From Entamoeba invadens IP1 (Eukaryota; Evosea; Mastigamoebida; Endamoebidae), in the NCBI RefSeq assembly GCF_000330505.1, contig NW_004443536.1:257051-304835 (forward strand): DNA of 47,785 nucleotides. Reading direction: 5' to 3'. Position numbers and translations under genes: made by a program. This document shows positions 1 through 8,188 of the stretch, one piece after another. The notes under the pieces were generated by a model. The model was not told the origin of the DNA, did not search any database, and saw only the letters and a list, made by a program, of their open reading frames with translations. Every line of letters begins with the position of its first letter. Position 1 is the first letter of the stretch.

Positions 1-1
1 A

Positions 2-1255
2 AATGATATTATAGTATATCCACATGTGACTACTGTTTCTATAACAAGCTCTGTATTAGAACATATTAACTTTCCGTTTGACGCATTTCCAAGTCTAACG
101 TTAATAAAAATTGATATTGAAAAATATTACAAATCTATGATATGGGAACACATTTACACAAAAATTCCAAAAACGATAAAAGTGGTATTTACAGTGAATT
201 TCGATTTTTATCCAAATGATTATATAACAAGTAAAACTATTCCAAATAACATTTATTTGTTACTTTCAATTGAACAGAATATATATTTAATTACTTCAAA
301 TTATCAAATCGTTAATGAAAGATATAACAACGACAAATTTAAAACGTGGTACAATCAGATGTACCTTCCATCAACACTAAGAATAAGTTATGGCACAGAT
401 TACTCGATGTTTAGTGAACTCAGAAAAGTGTATTTAAATACTTCAACAGTTACCCTTCCAACAAGTGTTGAAGAAATCACTTCTTCTTATGGGATAAATA
501 TTATTAAGAATTGGAAGGAACTTCTTAATGTTAAGAACATAACTAGAGAGACTGGTTTGAACGTTCCAATTGATTTTTTACACGTTGAAACTTCAACTGA
601 ATTTCGAGGAAATTTTCTTGTGTCTCCCTTTTTAGTTGTTTTGTTGTTTTTAATTGCAAAACAGTTTCTGGCAATTTTTGATTTTATTCAAAATAGTAAA
701 ATCGAAAGTTTTGAAAGTATGAAATTTTACACATATATAATCGTTTGTGTTATAGTGTTCATTTATTACATTGGTTCTATTATTGAAGCAACCAACTATC
801 ATAGAGTTAGTGATTTAGATGTTGTTAATTTTATATTTGTTATGATATGGATAAGTATACTCATTGGAAAGTGTTATTATTTGTTTTGTATGGAACAAGT
901 AAATTCGATAAGTTTGTGGATGTTTGAATTGCTATTAGATGTCATTTTATTGCAATTATGGGTGTTTCTATATGAAGACAATAACATTTATAAAATGTAT
1001 GAAGGGGTGTATTTCTTAATTAAATTAAAAAGTGTTTCAAATATAGTTAAATACATAAATTCTGTTATTGCTACAAATAAAGGGTTTTGTGTTGTATTGA
1101 TTGGACTCATTTTGTCTTTGTGTAGTATTATAGTTGATAATTTTTATAGACAAAGTTTAACTTGGATGTGCACAGAAATTGTTCTTGTTATTTTGTGTAT
1201 TGTTGAAATGCTTTTGGGAAATCTTAAGAAATATTTTAAGTTACCAATTTTATAA
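2..1255 (+). CDS. Six-pass membrane protein, 5' end outside window
   Basis: The frame is open to the window edge. The GTG at position 26 is probably not the start, because in-frame codons continue upstream to base 2, so the gene is partial at its 5' end. Counting from base 2 the visible part is 417 residues. Residues 1 to about 200 are hydrophilic, rich in Thr, Ser, Asn and Tyr, with short stretches such as LPTSVEEI that recall the BspA-type leucine-rich repeats common in Entamoeba; this resemblance is weak. Six hydrophobic segments follow, near residues 205-225, 243-262, 274-296, 303-325, 361-378 and 386-407, and the protein ends in a short basic tail (LKKYFKLPIL). I infer an N-terminal ectodomain joined to a six-helix membrane module. 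The family is not recognised and no catalytic motif is visible. Confidence 0.7.
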   Translation, partial: NDIIVYPHVTTVSITSSVLEHINFPFDAFPSLTLIKIDIEKYYKSMIWEHIYTKIPKTIKVVFTVNFDFYPNDYITSKTIPNNIYLLLSIEQNIYLITSNYQIVNERYNNDKFKTWYNQMYLPSTLRISYGTDYSMFSELRKVYLNTSTVTLPTSVEEITSSYGINIIKNWKELLNVKNITRETGLNVPIDFLHVETSTEFRGNFLVSPFLVVLLFLIAKQFLAIFDFIQNSKIESFESMKFYTYIIVCVIVFIYYIGSIIEATNYHRVSDLDVVNFIFVMIWISILIGKCYYLFCMEQVNSISLWMFELLLDVILLQLWVFLYEDNNIYKMYEGVYFLIKLKSVSNIVKYINSVIATNKGFCVVLIGLILSLCSIIVDNFYRQSLTWMCTEIVLVILCIVEMLLGNLKKYFKLPIL

Positions 1256-1959
1256 TTTGTTTTTTGTGTGCAATAAATTTTTAAATTTGTAATACCCATT
1301 CACATTTTTTTTTCACAAGATTCACACTCCTTTGCAAAGCCACATTTTCTACAATGTAAAGAACAATTCCCGCATTTTTTATATAATAATTATAATTGAC
1401 ACATAAAACACTCTTCTTTTTGACAACTTGCACATCCATTTCACAACTACCAAACACTAATCAGTGAAAAATACTCAACACACAGATTTTTCCTTTTTGT
1501 ATTGATTAAAATGATTAAATAATTCTTTAAATTGAATGAAATGTGTCTGTCTAATGAAGTGTAAAACCCAAAGGCACATTTTACATTGTGTAGTCTTCAA
1601 TGTACAAAATAGCTTCTAATCTAAATTAAAAATATAATCTAATAGTATAATAAAAATGTTATTAATTTATATTATATATTATAATTGTTTATTGCCAAAA
1701 AAACACAACTATAATAAATAATAAATAAATAACAATTTTTAGTACATTAATATATCGGAAATGAAAAAAAAAATAATTTTAAGCACAATGAGTAGTTTAA
1801 ATTTTTAATTATCAAAATTTTACCGATAAAACGTTTTAATATTTCAAAGATAAAAATTCAACGCATCAAATCTTAATCTTAACTACTCATCTCTCAAAAA
1901 AGGAGATTAAGTTTATTGGAATACAAAGACGGTCAAACGAAATAAAAAAGCGCTACGAC
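1256..1959. other. Intergenic, AT-rich, with a decayed Cys-rich relic
   Basis: This spacer lies between the end of the membrane-protein gene and the convergent end of the NAC-beta gene. Bases 1300-1443 hold a minus-strand remnant of Cys-rich coding sequence (separate entry). The rest is strongly AT-rich with A and T runs, and no gene is seen. Confidence 0.7.
1303..1440 (-). pseudogene. Relic of a CXXC-rich protein
   Basis: One minus-strand frame reads with cysteine pairs at regular spacing: first CASC, then CFMC, then an in-frame TAA, then CGNC, CRKC and CESC, ending at a TGA (1300-1302). Ten cysteines fall in about 46 codons, all in one frame, in DNA otherwise very poor in G and C. There is no ATG at its upstream edge: another in-frame stop sits at 1441-1443. 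The spacing resembles double zinc-ribbon or Entamoeba furin-like CXXC repeats. I read it as the tail of a dead Cys-rich gene. A small exon with an unrecognised intron covering the TAA is the alternative. Confidence 0.4.
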
Positions 1960-2511
1960 TTAATCTGTCTTTTCGACGTCGACCTTTTTGTCCTCGGCCT
2001 TTGGTTCGTCCTTTTTAACTTCTGTTTCTTCCTTCTTTTCCTCTTGGGCCTCAGCGACCTTTTCTTCGGTCTTTTCGGGGGCCTTGAATTGTTTTGTGAT
2101 TTCTTCGATCTGTTCTTGAGCGGCCTTGTTGAATTCCTCTTCGGTCATATTTTTGACGGCGTTTTTACCGGAGACGAAGAAGACACCTCCCTCAGCAATA
2201 GTTGAGATTTTTGGGCTCTTCCAGTTGGTTATAGTATAGTTGCCTTCATGCTTCTGGATCATCTCACATTCGTCGATGGCTTGGACTTGCTGTGCCTTGA
2301 GCGTTTTCATCGTCGCCTCCATCTTCTTCGCATCTACGGCAGCACCCTTGTGTTGGACCTTTGGCTTCATTCTCATGTTCCCTTTCCCTCCAACAGCAGC
2401 ATTCGATGTGACCGTCACAGTCTTTCCGTTGATGGTCACTTTCTTGCTCATCTCATGTGCGACTGGGGTGTTAATCACTTGCTGTCGTGCTGGCTTGACG
2501 TGCTTTGGCAT
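1960..2511 (-). CDS. Nascent polypeptide-associated complex subunit beta (BTF3-like)
   Basis: The product is 183 residues. Residues about 44-110 match the NAC-beta/BTF3 pattern: a GGKG turn, a basic stretch ending in VQHK, the DAKKM segment, a helical LKAQQVQAIDECEMI run, then a beta-rich NAC core (ITNWKSPKISTI, VFFVSG). NAC-beta pairs with NAC-alpha and binds near the ribosomal exit tunnel to shield emerging chains. About 38 residues precede the core. From residue 140 the tail is a long Glu/Lys/Asp-rich acidic extension. The ribosome-binding basic motif, usually RRKxxKK in this family, reads MRMKPK and looks weakened. The start is the first ATG of the frame. The gene converges with the membrane-protein gene at the left edge and diverges from Nop2. 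Confidence 0.85.
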   Translation of the reverse strand: MPKHVKPARQQVINTPVAHEMSKKVTINGKTVTVTSNAAVGGKGNMRMKPKVQHKGAAVDAKKMEATMKTLKAQQVQAIDECEMIQKHEGNYTITNWKSPKISTIAEGGVFFVSGKNAVKNMTEEEFNKAAQEQIEEITKQFKAPEKTEEKVAEAQEEKKEETEVKKDEPKAEDKKVDVEKTD

Positions 2512-3026
2512 TGCTGTCCAAATTAAAGTTCGTAGGTTTTCCGTTTCTCTGACCTCCCGTCTATTTTAATTCTTTTTACTATTCTTTCTAGTTGTTTTTC
2601 TTTTAGTTTTTATTGGTTAATTTTACTAATTATTCATTTAATTTTTCGAATAAAAAGTAGTTTTTCTGTTGTTTTCTTAATTATTATGTTTTTAGTTTTA
2701 TAAAACTATATTCTTATATTGAAGTTTTTTCTCGTTTCTTTAATTAATATTTAACTATTATATTTAATTTTTGATTAATAATTTACTGATTAAACTTCTT
2801 GAAATAATTAATAAACTATAAAATATAATATATATTATTAATACTTATTGAATTAATAATATATTAAAAATATAACTAAATAAACTAATTGATTTGAATT
2901 AAACAAAAGAATTAAAAAATAAAAAAATATAAATTCTAATAACATTTTTTCGATTTACAAATTAAAAAAATTGGTATAACACCAAATGAAAAAAAGTAGG
3001 GTTTGACAGAACAAATAACAGCAGAT
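2512..3026. other. Divergent promoter region, NAC-beta and Nop2
   Basis: This AT-rich spacer separates two divergent genes. A GAACT element lies within 30 bp of the NAC-beta start, resembling the Entamoeba GAAC promoter element. An AAACCCT box on the minus strand (2998-3004) lies next to the Nop2 start. No coding sequence is seen. Confidence 0.6.
2998..3004 (-). promoter_or_regulatory. AAACCCT box upstream of Nop2
   Basis: An exact AAACCCT on the minus strand, about 23 bp upstream of the Nop2 ATG. The same heptamer lies close to the starts of the Pol5-like gene, UTP10 and the gene at 44846. Its regulatory role is inferred from recurrence. Confidence 0.45.
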
Positions 3027-4592
3027 ATGAAAAGAAGAGCATCAGTAAACAAGAATAAAAGAGTAAAAGCTGTCGAAGAAGAAATTGTTGACGAACCCGT
3101 TTTGTCAAACCCATCATCTACAAGCTCTTCTGAAAACTCCGGGGACCATACTGACAAACAAGAGATTCACGAAATCGAACAAGAGATAGCTAGACAAAAA
3201 GAGGAACGAGAAAAAGAAGAGAACCCATCGATGTCTGAGGATCAAGACAATCAGGAGAGTGAGAATGAAAATGAGGAACAAAAACAGGAGAGTGAAGATG
3301 ATGATGAGAACGATAAGAAAGAGTTATTCCCTTCTGAATCTGAAGAGATCAACGACGAGTTCTCCGAAAATGAGTTTGAGAAGGCTGCAAAACAAACAAT
3401 TAAAGAGGAAGCCCAAGTGAAAAAAGAAGCAGAAGAGGAGTTGTTAACAAACGTCGCAGAGGAGCAGCGATATGTACTGCCTTCAGGACAAGAAGTTGTA
3501 AAGAGTCGAGAATTTGGTGATATGGCAACGATCGGGACTCGAATTAGAGAGGTTGTTGCTGTATTGAACGACTTCAAGAATAAGCGCGAAGAAGGAAGAA
3601 GTCGTCAAGAGTATGTGAATTTGTTAATTCAAGACATTCAGACTTACTACTCGTGCAACGAATTCTTGGCAAATTTCGTCGTCGATCTGTTTGGTCCAAA
3701 AGCCGCAGTCGACTTCATGGAAGCCAATGAGACTCCAAGACCAACCACCATTAGAGTGAATACATTAAAATCAAAGAGAAGAGATTTGGCCCAGAAGTTG
3801 ATAGCAAAGGGGGTGAACGTTGATATGATCGAATGGTGTAAATCAGGGTTGGTCGTATATGAGTCACAAATCCCGATTGGTGCAACTGTTGAGTATTTGT
3901 CTGGTATGTACATCCTTCAATCTTCATCGTCTTGGGCTGCAGTGATTGCATTGGCCCCACAACCCAATGAGAGAATTTTGGATATGTGCTCTGCACCAGG
4001 AGGTAAGTCGACGCACATTGCGGCTTTAATGAAAAACACTGGTACACTTGTCGCGAACGACGTGAGCAAAGACAGACTTAAGGCTGTTGTTGGTAATGTT
4101 CAACGTCTTGGGATTACAAACACCATCGTCACTTCATACGATGGACACGAGTTCCCAAAGGTGATGGGTGGCTTTGACAGAGTGTTGGTCGATGCACCGT
4201 GTACCGGTCTTGGTATTATATCCAAAGACTCTTCTGTCAAGTTGAGCAAGTCTGAGGCAGATCTTAGAACTTATTCTAAGATGCAGAAGGAGTTGCTTCT
4301 CCACGCTATCGACTCAGTCAATCCAAAGAGTGCAACTGGTGGATATGTTGTCTACTCGACATGTTCCGTTTCTGTCCAAGAGAACGAGGCTGTTGTTGAC
4401 TACGCACTTAGAAAGAGAAATGTGAAGGTCGTCCCTATCGATTTACAAGAGGGTGTTGGTGAACCTGGAATGGTTGGGTGGAAACAATATCATTTCAACC
4501 CATCGATTAAGTTGGCCAGACGTTTCTTGCCACACGTACAGAATATGGACGGTTTCTTCGTCTGCAAATTGAAGCTGTACGTCGAACACTGA
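3027..4592 (+). CDS. rRNA cytosine-C5 methyltransferase Nop2/NSUN1
   Basis: The product is 521 residues from the ATG at 3027; the open frame runs 24 bases further up to a TTG but has no ATG there. Residues 1-140 are charged and Glu-rich, typical of a nucleolar protein. The NOL1/NOP2/Sun catalytic domain follows: RPTTIRVNTLK, the SAM-binding motif DMCSAPGGKS from residue 319, motif IV DAPCTG with Cys392, and motif VI YSTCS with Cys446. In this family the Cys in motif VI attacks the target cytosine and the Cys in motif IV helps release the product; both are present. The closing FFVCKLK strand is typical. The paralogues NSUN2-NSUN6 are less likely given the long acidic N-terminus. It probably modifies large-subunit rRNA and assists 60S assembly. 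An AAACCCT box lies just upstream. Confidence 0.88.
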   Translation: MKRRASVNKNKRVKAVEEEIVDEPVLSNPSSTSSSENSGDHTDKQEIHEIEQEIARQKEEREKEENPSMSEDQDNQESENENEEQKQESEDDDENDKKELFPSESEEINDEFSENEFEKAAKQTIKEEAQVKKEAEEELLTNVAEEQRYVLPSGQEVVKSREFGDMATIGTRIREVVAVLNDFKNKREEGRSRQEYVNLLIQDIQTYYSCNEFLANFVVDLFGPKAAVDFMEANETPRPTTIRVNTLKSKRRDLAQKLIAKGVNVDMIEWCKSGLVVYESQIPIGATVEYLSGMYILQSSSSWAAVIALAPQPNERILDMCSAPGGKSTHIAALMKNTGTLVANDVSKDRLKAVVGNVQRLGITNTIVTSYDGHEFPKVMGGFDRVLVDAPCTGLGIISKDSSVKLSKSEADLRTYSKMQKELLLHAIDSVNPKSATGGYVVYSTCSVSVQENEAVVDYALRKRNVKVVPIDLQEGVGEPGMVGWKQYHFNPSIKLARRFLPHVQNMDGFFVCKLKLYVEH

Positions 4593-5223
4593 GTTTTGAT
4601 TGATTATTTTTCCCTTTTTTTCCTTTCAAATATATTTTCATTCCAACATTTGCAATCTTTTTTTGTTATTTATCAATGTCCAAAAACAATTGAAATGGTT
4701 TTTAAATAAAATTTCTTTGTAAAAGTATTATATTGTATAATTAAATTTATTAGATAAAATTATTATTATTATTATTTTAAAACAAATAATAATAATAAAA
4801 GTAATATTATTATCTCAATAATTTTGTTTTCAACTAAAAAAATAAATTAATACTATTTCCAATGAAAACAAATAAAAATTAAAATCATAATAAATAAATT
4901 AATTATAAAACAATCAAAAATTAACTATTATTTATAATAAAAATTGATATTTGAAAACCAAAATAATCGTATAACAATATATACTAATAATAATAAAACG
5001 GTATTGTTTAAGTATAAGTAATTCAAAAGCAAATAATATTATTTGTCTTGATTTGGTGAATTTCCTTTGTTTGTAGAGTATTTGAGAGCAAAATAAAACC
5101 TCAAGTTGTAAATGCCAATCAAAAATATAAAAAGAATATATCCAAAAAGCCCGTAATATAACACATTTATATACCAAAATTACCTCAATAATTATAAGAA
5201 GAAAAAAGAACTCGAAAAATATA
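4593..5223. other. Intergenic, AT-rich with trinucleotide runs
   Basis: It starts with a T-rich tract just after the Nop2 stop, probably part of the 3' end signal. Bases about 4756-4797 hold ATT runs followed by AAT runs that could pair as a hairpin. Bases 5039-5164 hold a minus-strand hydrophobic open frame without an ATG (separate entry). Confidence 0.6.
5039..5164 (-). other. Possible small hydrophobic ORF, no ATG start
   Basis: A minus-strand frame of 41 codons runs from a GTG (5162-5164) to a TAA (5039-5041). It reads as one hydrophobic segment of about 20 residues, with LFGYILFIFLIGIY at its core, followed by a hydrophilic tail ending SPNQDK. The local base composition is less AT-biased than the flanks. 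No in-frame ATG exists before an upstream stop, so a start would need a non-ATG codon, an upstream exon or a corrected sequence. It may be chance. Confidence 0.2.
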
Positions 5224-6445
5224 ATGGGAGTTGAAGCACAACAGGCAACAAAGGAAAGTCACGGATTTTGGGCGTTGGTGCAATGGATTTTCTCGTTTAT
5301 TTGCCAAAAGATATCGAATTTGATATTTGGTTCAATGCTTCAAGCGGACGCCATCGACAGCACCATCATGATTTTTGATGACGAGGACATTCTTGACATC
5401 AACAACGTCCCGAAAAACCTTAACAAATTTCTAAACTACATGGATCACAACGAGCTCGTGAACCAGATACTGAAGTACAAAGTCAAGAAGGGCCACAATG
5501 CAGGGTACACGATTCAGCAAATCCTCACAAGTAAGAGTCTTGACAAAGTCATTTTTGACTTCGACACAAGTGATTATTATGTCCACAAGGTTTGTTTCTC
5601 CTTCTTCTACATAATTACAAGCCCTAAATGTGTTTTCTTTCCGTCAATCGCAATCTGATTTTTGGCAACATGATTTTTCACAATTTCAAAAACTTTTTCG
5701 GAATTGGTTTTATCCGTTATAATTCAAATAATCACAAAGTAACACCGAGATGTATGTTTTTAATGAACAAAAAGATTCGAAGAATTTACTCTGTCAACTT
5801 TTCCTCCACGTGAATGGCAAATTCAATGTTTTTAATTCGAAAAAAATCATTGCGGCGGGATACCTTCAACCATCGATGGATGAGGGGACTGAGTTTATGA
5901 AAAAGAAGTTGGGTAAAACCGAGTTAGATCTCACCGTCATAGACTGGTTACGACTCCAAGACTACCGCATTCGGCCACAGAAAGGCGCATTGGTCTTACC
6001 TGGACAAATTCATCCTGGTCTTGGGATAGGGCATGAGATTGATGAGATGTTAATGGAGTTTGTCAAGCAAAAGGGGCGCGACGGGATTATGAACACCCCA
6101 GAGCATTGGCATAATGCGTTTATGTATTATTCGTCGTCACATTTTCATTTCTTAAATCCGGCGTTCGAAGGGTTCTTCAGATCGATCAATGAAAGCGTGC
6201 GAAAGGACATCGAGAAATATCGACTGAGCTCTGTGGCGTGGGCTATTGCACAAGGCAAACTCAGGTACAGGGTCACGGGCGAACAAATCAAATGGATTAA
6301 CTTGGAACAGGTCTGTCCGTTGTCAAAGAAGATGATTAACTATTTCAGCGAGGAGTACCAAAGTATCGTTATGAGGTACTATCACCCGAAGGATTATTAC
6401 ATCGACTGGGACGAAGAAGTCCTTAACGAGGCCAAGGTGGCCTGA
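5224..6445 (+). CDS. Uncharacterised bacterial-like protein with HPGLGIG motif, one intron
   Basis: Exon 1 is 5224-5589. A GTTTGT donor opens a phase-0 intron at 5590, and exon 2 most simply starts at 5750, giving 353 residues. The acceptor would be GAG, unusual for Entamoeba, but every earlier AG (5620-5621, 5738-5739) runs straight into a stop. Exon 2 holds the recognisable part: DWLRLQDYRIRP, then LPGQIHPGLGIGHEID, a His-rich stretch EHWHNAFMY and FHFLNPAFEGFFR, and a late VAWAIAQGK segment. From memory, similar LPGQ-HPGLG-HNA-FLDP arrangements occur in an uncharacterised group of bacterial proteins, which would suggest lateral transfer; I cannot verify this. No known catalytic motif is seen. 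Residues 15-45 contain a moderately hydrophobic stretch. Function unknown. Confidence 0.75.
5590..5749 (+). other. Intron in the HPGLG-family gene
   Basis: The donor is GTTTGT, as in other Entamoeba introns, directly after a Lys codon in phase 0. It is 160 nt, longer than the 47- and 82-nt introns elsewhere in this window. The only frame-preserving acceptor is CGAG ending at 5749. The interior carries stops in the reading frame, so splicing is required to join the exons. Confidence 0.55.
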
Positions 6446-6860
6446 GTATTTGTGTGTTTTTTTCTGCTGTAATCTATCGTTCATTCCGACATTTTTTTCA
6501 TATTTTAATTCATTTTTAATTATTTATTAATTCAGAACTATAATTACTTAAACTCAACTTTTCAATTAATCATTTATTAATCTGGAGATTCAATCTGTCT
6601 GTTTGTTTCCAAGGATACAATGAAGAAAAATGATTTTATTATTAACTAAATAAATTAGTTATAAATAGGAAGATTTACTATTCATATAGTTTAAATATGA
6701 TTTAAAATAACCAATTGAAATAAATTTGTAGTAATACATTTATAGTTTCCAAATGGTTTTGAATGGTTAAATAATATAAAACAAATGAGTCAATGTGATT
6801 GACAAGTGCCGAACGAAACGAGTTATAAGCGTACAAAAAACGACACAAAGCACAAATCAA
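6446..6860. other. Convergent intergenic region, AT-rich
   Basis: This spacer lies between the convergent 3' ends of the HPGLG-family gene and eIF6. A T-rich tract follows the first stop codon. No gene or clear repeat is seen. Confidence 0.6.
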
Positions 6861-7580
6861 TTATTGCATCATCTGCATAACAGAAGCAAACTGAACGTCT
6901 GCTTCGTTTCTGAGTTTGTAAATCCCTTCAATCACTGACAACTCTGTTGCTGTTGTTGACACGCCAACGAAACCAGCCCAATCGTTCACAACCATTCCAG
7001 ACCCTAACATGTCAGACCCTCTGTTCACTGTTCCAGACACAAGTGGGACCTGCAAAATAGTTCCGAGCTCTTCTTGTTCCTGTGCCGTTGCGGATGGCGC
7101 AAGCATTGCTCCCTTATTAGTGACAACAGCATAAGTACCAACAAGTGGGTTTCCACCAATAGTGTGTCTGAAGACTTCGACGCCTAAGACATCAGCAATG
7201 ATCTCTTCGGTCTCTTTGTCGATTTCTGGATGAACAAGTGCAACGTAGTCATTGCACACAACACAATTGCCGAGAGCAGACATCCTCTCCTCGACACGTT
7301 GAACGACGATATCATCAGGAAGGCAATTTCTTATATGAAGCATCTCTTGATCGTTGCACGTGTGTGGGAGAAGAAGACCTTTTCTATTACCAACAGCCAA
7401 TCGCCCGATGATACGAAGACCACCTATCGTTCCTTCAAAACATGGAATTTTGGAGGAAAGCTCCTGTTCGATCGTTTTGTACGAAGATGATCCACCAGGG
7501 GCAGTCATACAATATTTGTTCGTCAGTTTTGTGAAGACTCCTATGTCCGCGCTATTCTCGTAATCCGCTCGCAATGCCAT
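6861..7580 (-). CDS. Translation initiation factor 6 (eIF6)
   Basis: The 239-residue product spans the whole eIF6 family length. It shows the repeated pentein-type segments: the N-terminal MALRADYENSADIGVFTKLT, the IGGLRIIGRLAVGNRKGLLLP block, LGNCVVCNDYVALVHPEID, the IGGNPLVGTYAVVTNKGAMLAP block, and VPLVSGTVNRGSDMLGSG with VVNDWAGFVG. eIF6 binds the 60S subunit, prevents early joining with 40S, and is needed for nucleolar 60S biogenesis. The start is the first ATG, whose context matches the conserved N-terminus of the family. A TATAAAAGAG box lies about 33-42 bp upstream, followed at once by the palindromic AACCCTTGAGGGTT. The gene diverges from SMC2. Confidence 0.95.
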   Translation of the reverse strand: MALRADYENSADIGVFTKLTNKYCMTAPGGSSSYKTIEQELSSKIPCFEGTIGGLRIIGRLAVGNRKGLLLPHTCNDQEMLHIRNCLPDDIVVQRVEERMSALGNCVVCNDYVALVHPEIDKETEEIIADVLGVEVFRHTIGGNPLVGTYAVVTNKGAMLAPSATAQEQEELGTILQVPLVSGTVNRGSDMLGSGMVVNDWAGFVGVSTTATELSVIEGIYKLRNEADVQFASVMQMMQ

Positions 7581-8188
7581 TGTTCTTTTGTTTGCTTTTT
7601 TCGTTCATGAGACTCTTTTATAACCCTCAAGGGTTCTCCTGTTTTGGGTGTCTACTCTTTACTTTGAGGCTTGAGTCATTTACATTTTTTCGTTATAAAC
7701 TAAGTGTTGTTTGTGTTATATAAATAGTATGTAGAGACCATAGAGTAATTGTTGTATTGATGATATACAGAGTGGACGTTGAGTATCCAAGTACTTTGGG
7801 TATGAATCTTGTCTTTAGGTATAGATTTAAATATTTTCTGAATCAAATTAAACCATTTCTTTTAATATTAATAATATATATAAATAGTTAAATAAATATA
7901 CAGACTTTAATTGACTCCAGTCTTTTATAATTACCTTACAGACAAAACTCAAAAATACTATTCTATAGTTATTTATTATTAATTTTTATCTATATTTTAT
8001 TTTCATATAAATTGATTTGTCTTTAGTTCCATCTTTTAATCATTATTGTTATTTAAAATAATAAAAATGCAAAAACCAAAACGTTCATTATAAATTCATA
8101 ACCAGAAATAGACTAAAATGGTATTCAGATTTGAATGTTTTCTCTTTTTCAGTGATGGCAGAAAGAGAAAACTGTTAAGAGCAAAGTG
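7581..8188. other. Divergent promoter region, eIF6 and SMC2
   Basis: The eIF6 side carries a TATA box and the palindrome AACCCTTGAGGGTT (7622-7635). The SMC2 side carries upstream ATGs at 8118 and 8155 that open short reading frames (25 and 7 codons) ending before or at the SMC2 start. The centre, 7640-7830, is less AT-rich than usual here; I could not assign it. Confidence 0.55.
7613..7622 (-). promoter_or_regulatory. TATA-like box of eIF6
   Basis: TATAAAAGAG on the minus strand, about 33-42 bp upstream of the eIF6 ATG. With the short leaders usual in Entamoeba this is the expected core-promoter distance. Close variants precede the flavodoxin, Hip and UTP10 genes. Confidence 0.5.

Noticed and set aside
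7690..7820. Open minus-strand frame of about 38 codons in the eIF6/SMC2 spacer
   Set aside because: Short, no convincing start and no protein-like pattern.
7758..7841. Possible C/D box snoRNA: TGATGA at 7758 and CTGA at 7838
   Set aside because: The boxes are a suitable distance apart, but the flanks do not form a terminal stem and no second box pair is seen.
8118..8188. Possible short intron upstream of SMC2 (CTCTTTTTCAG before TGATGG)
   Set aside because: No GTTTGT donor at a workable distance, and the ATG at 8189 already gives the conserved N-terminus.
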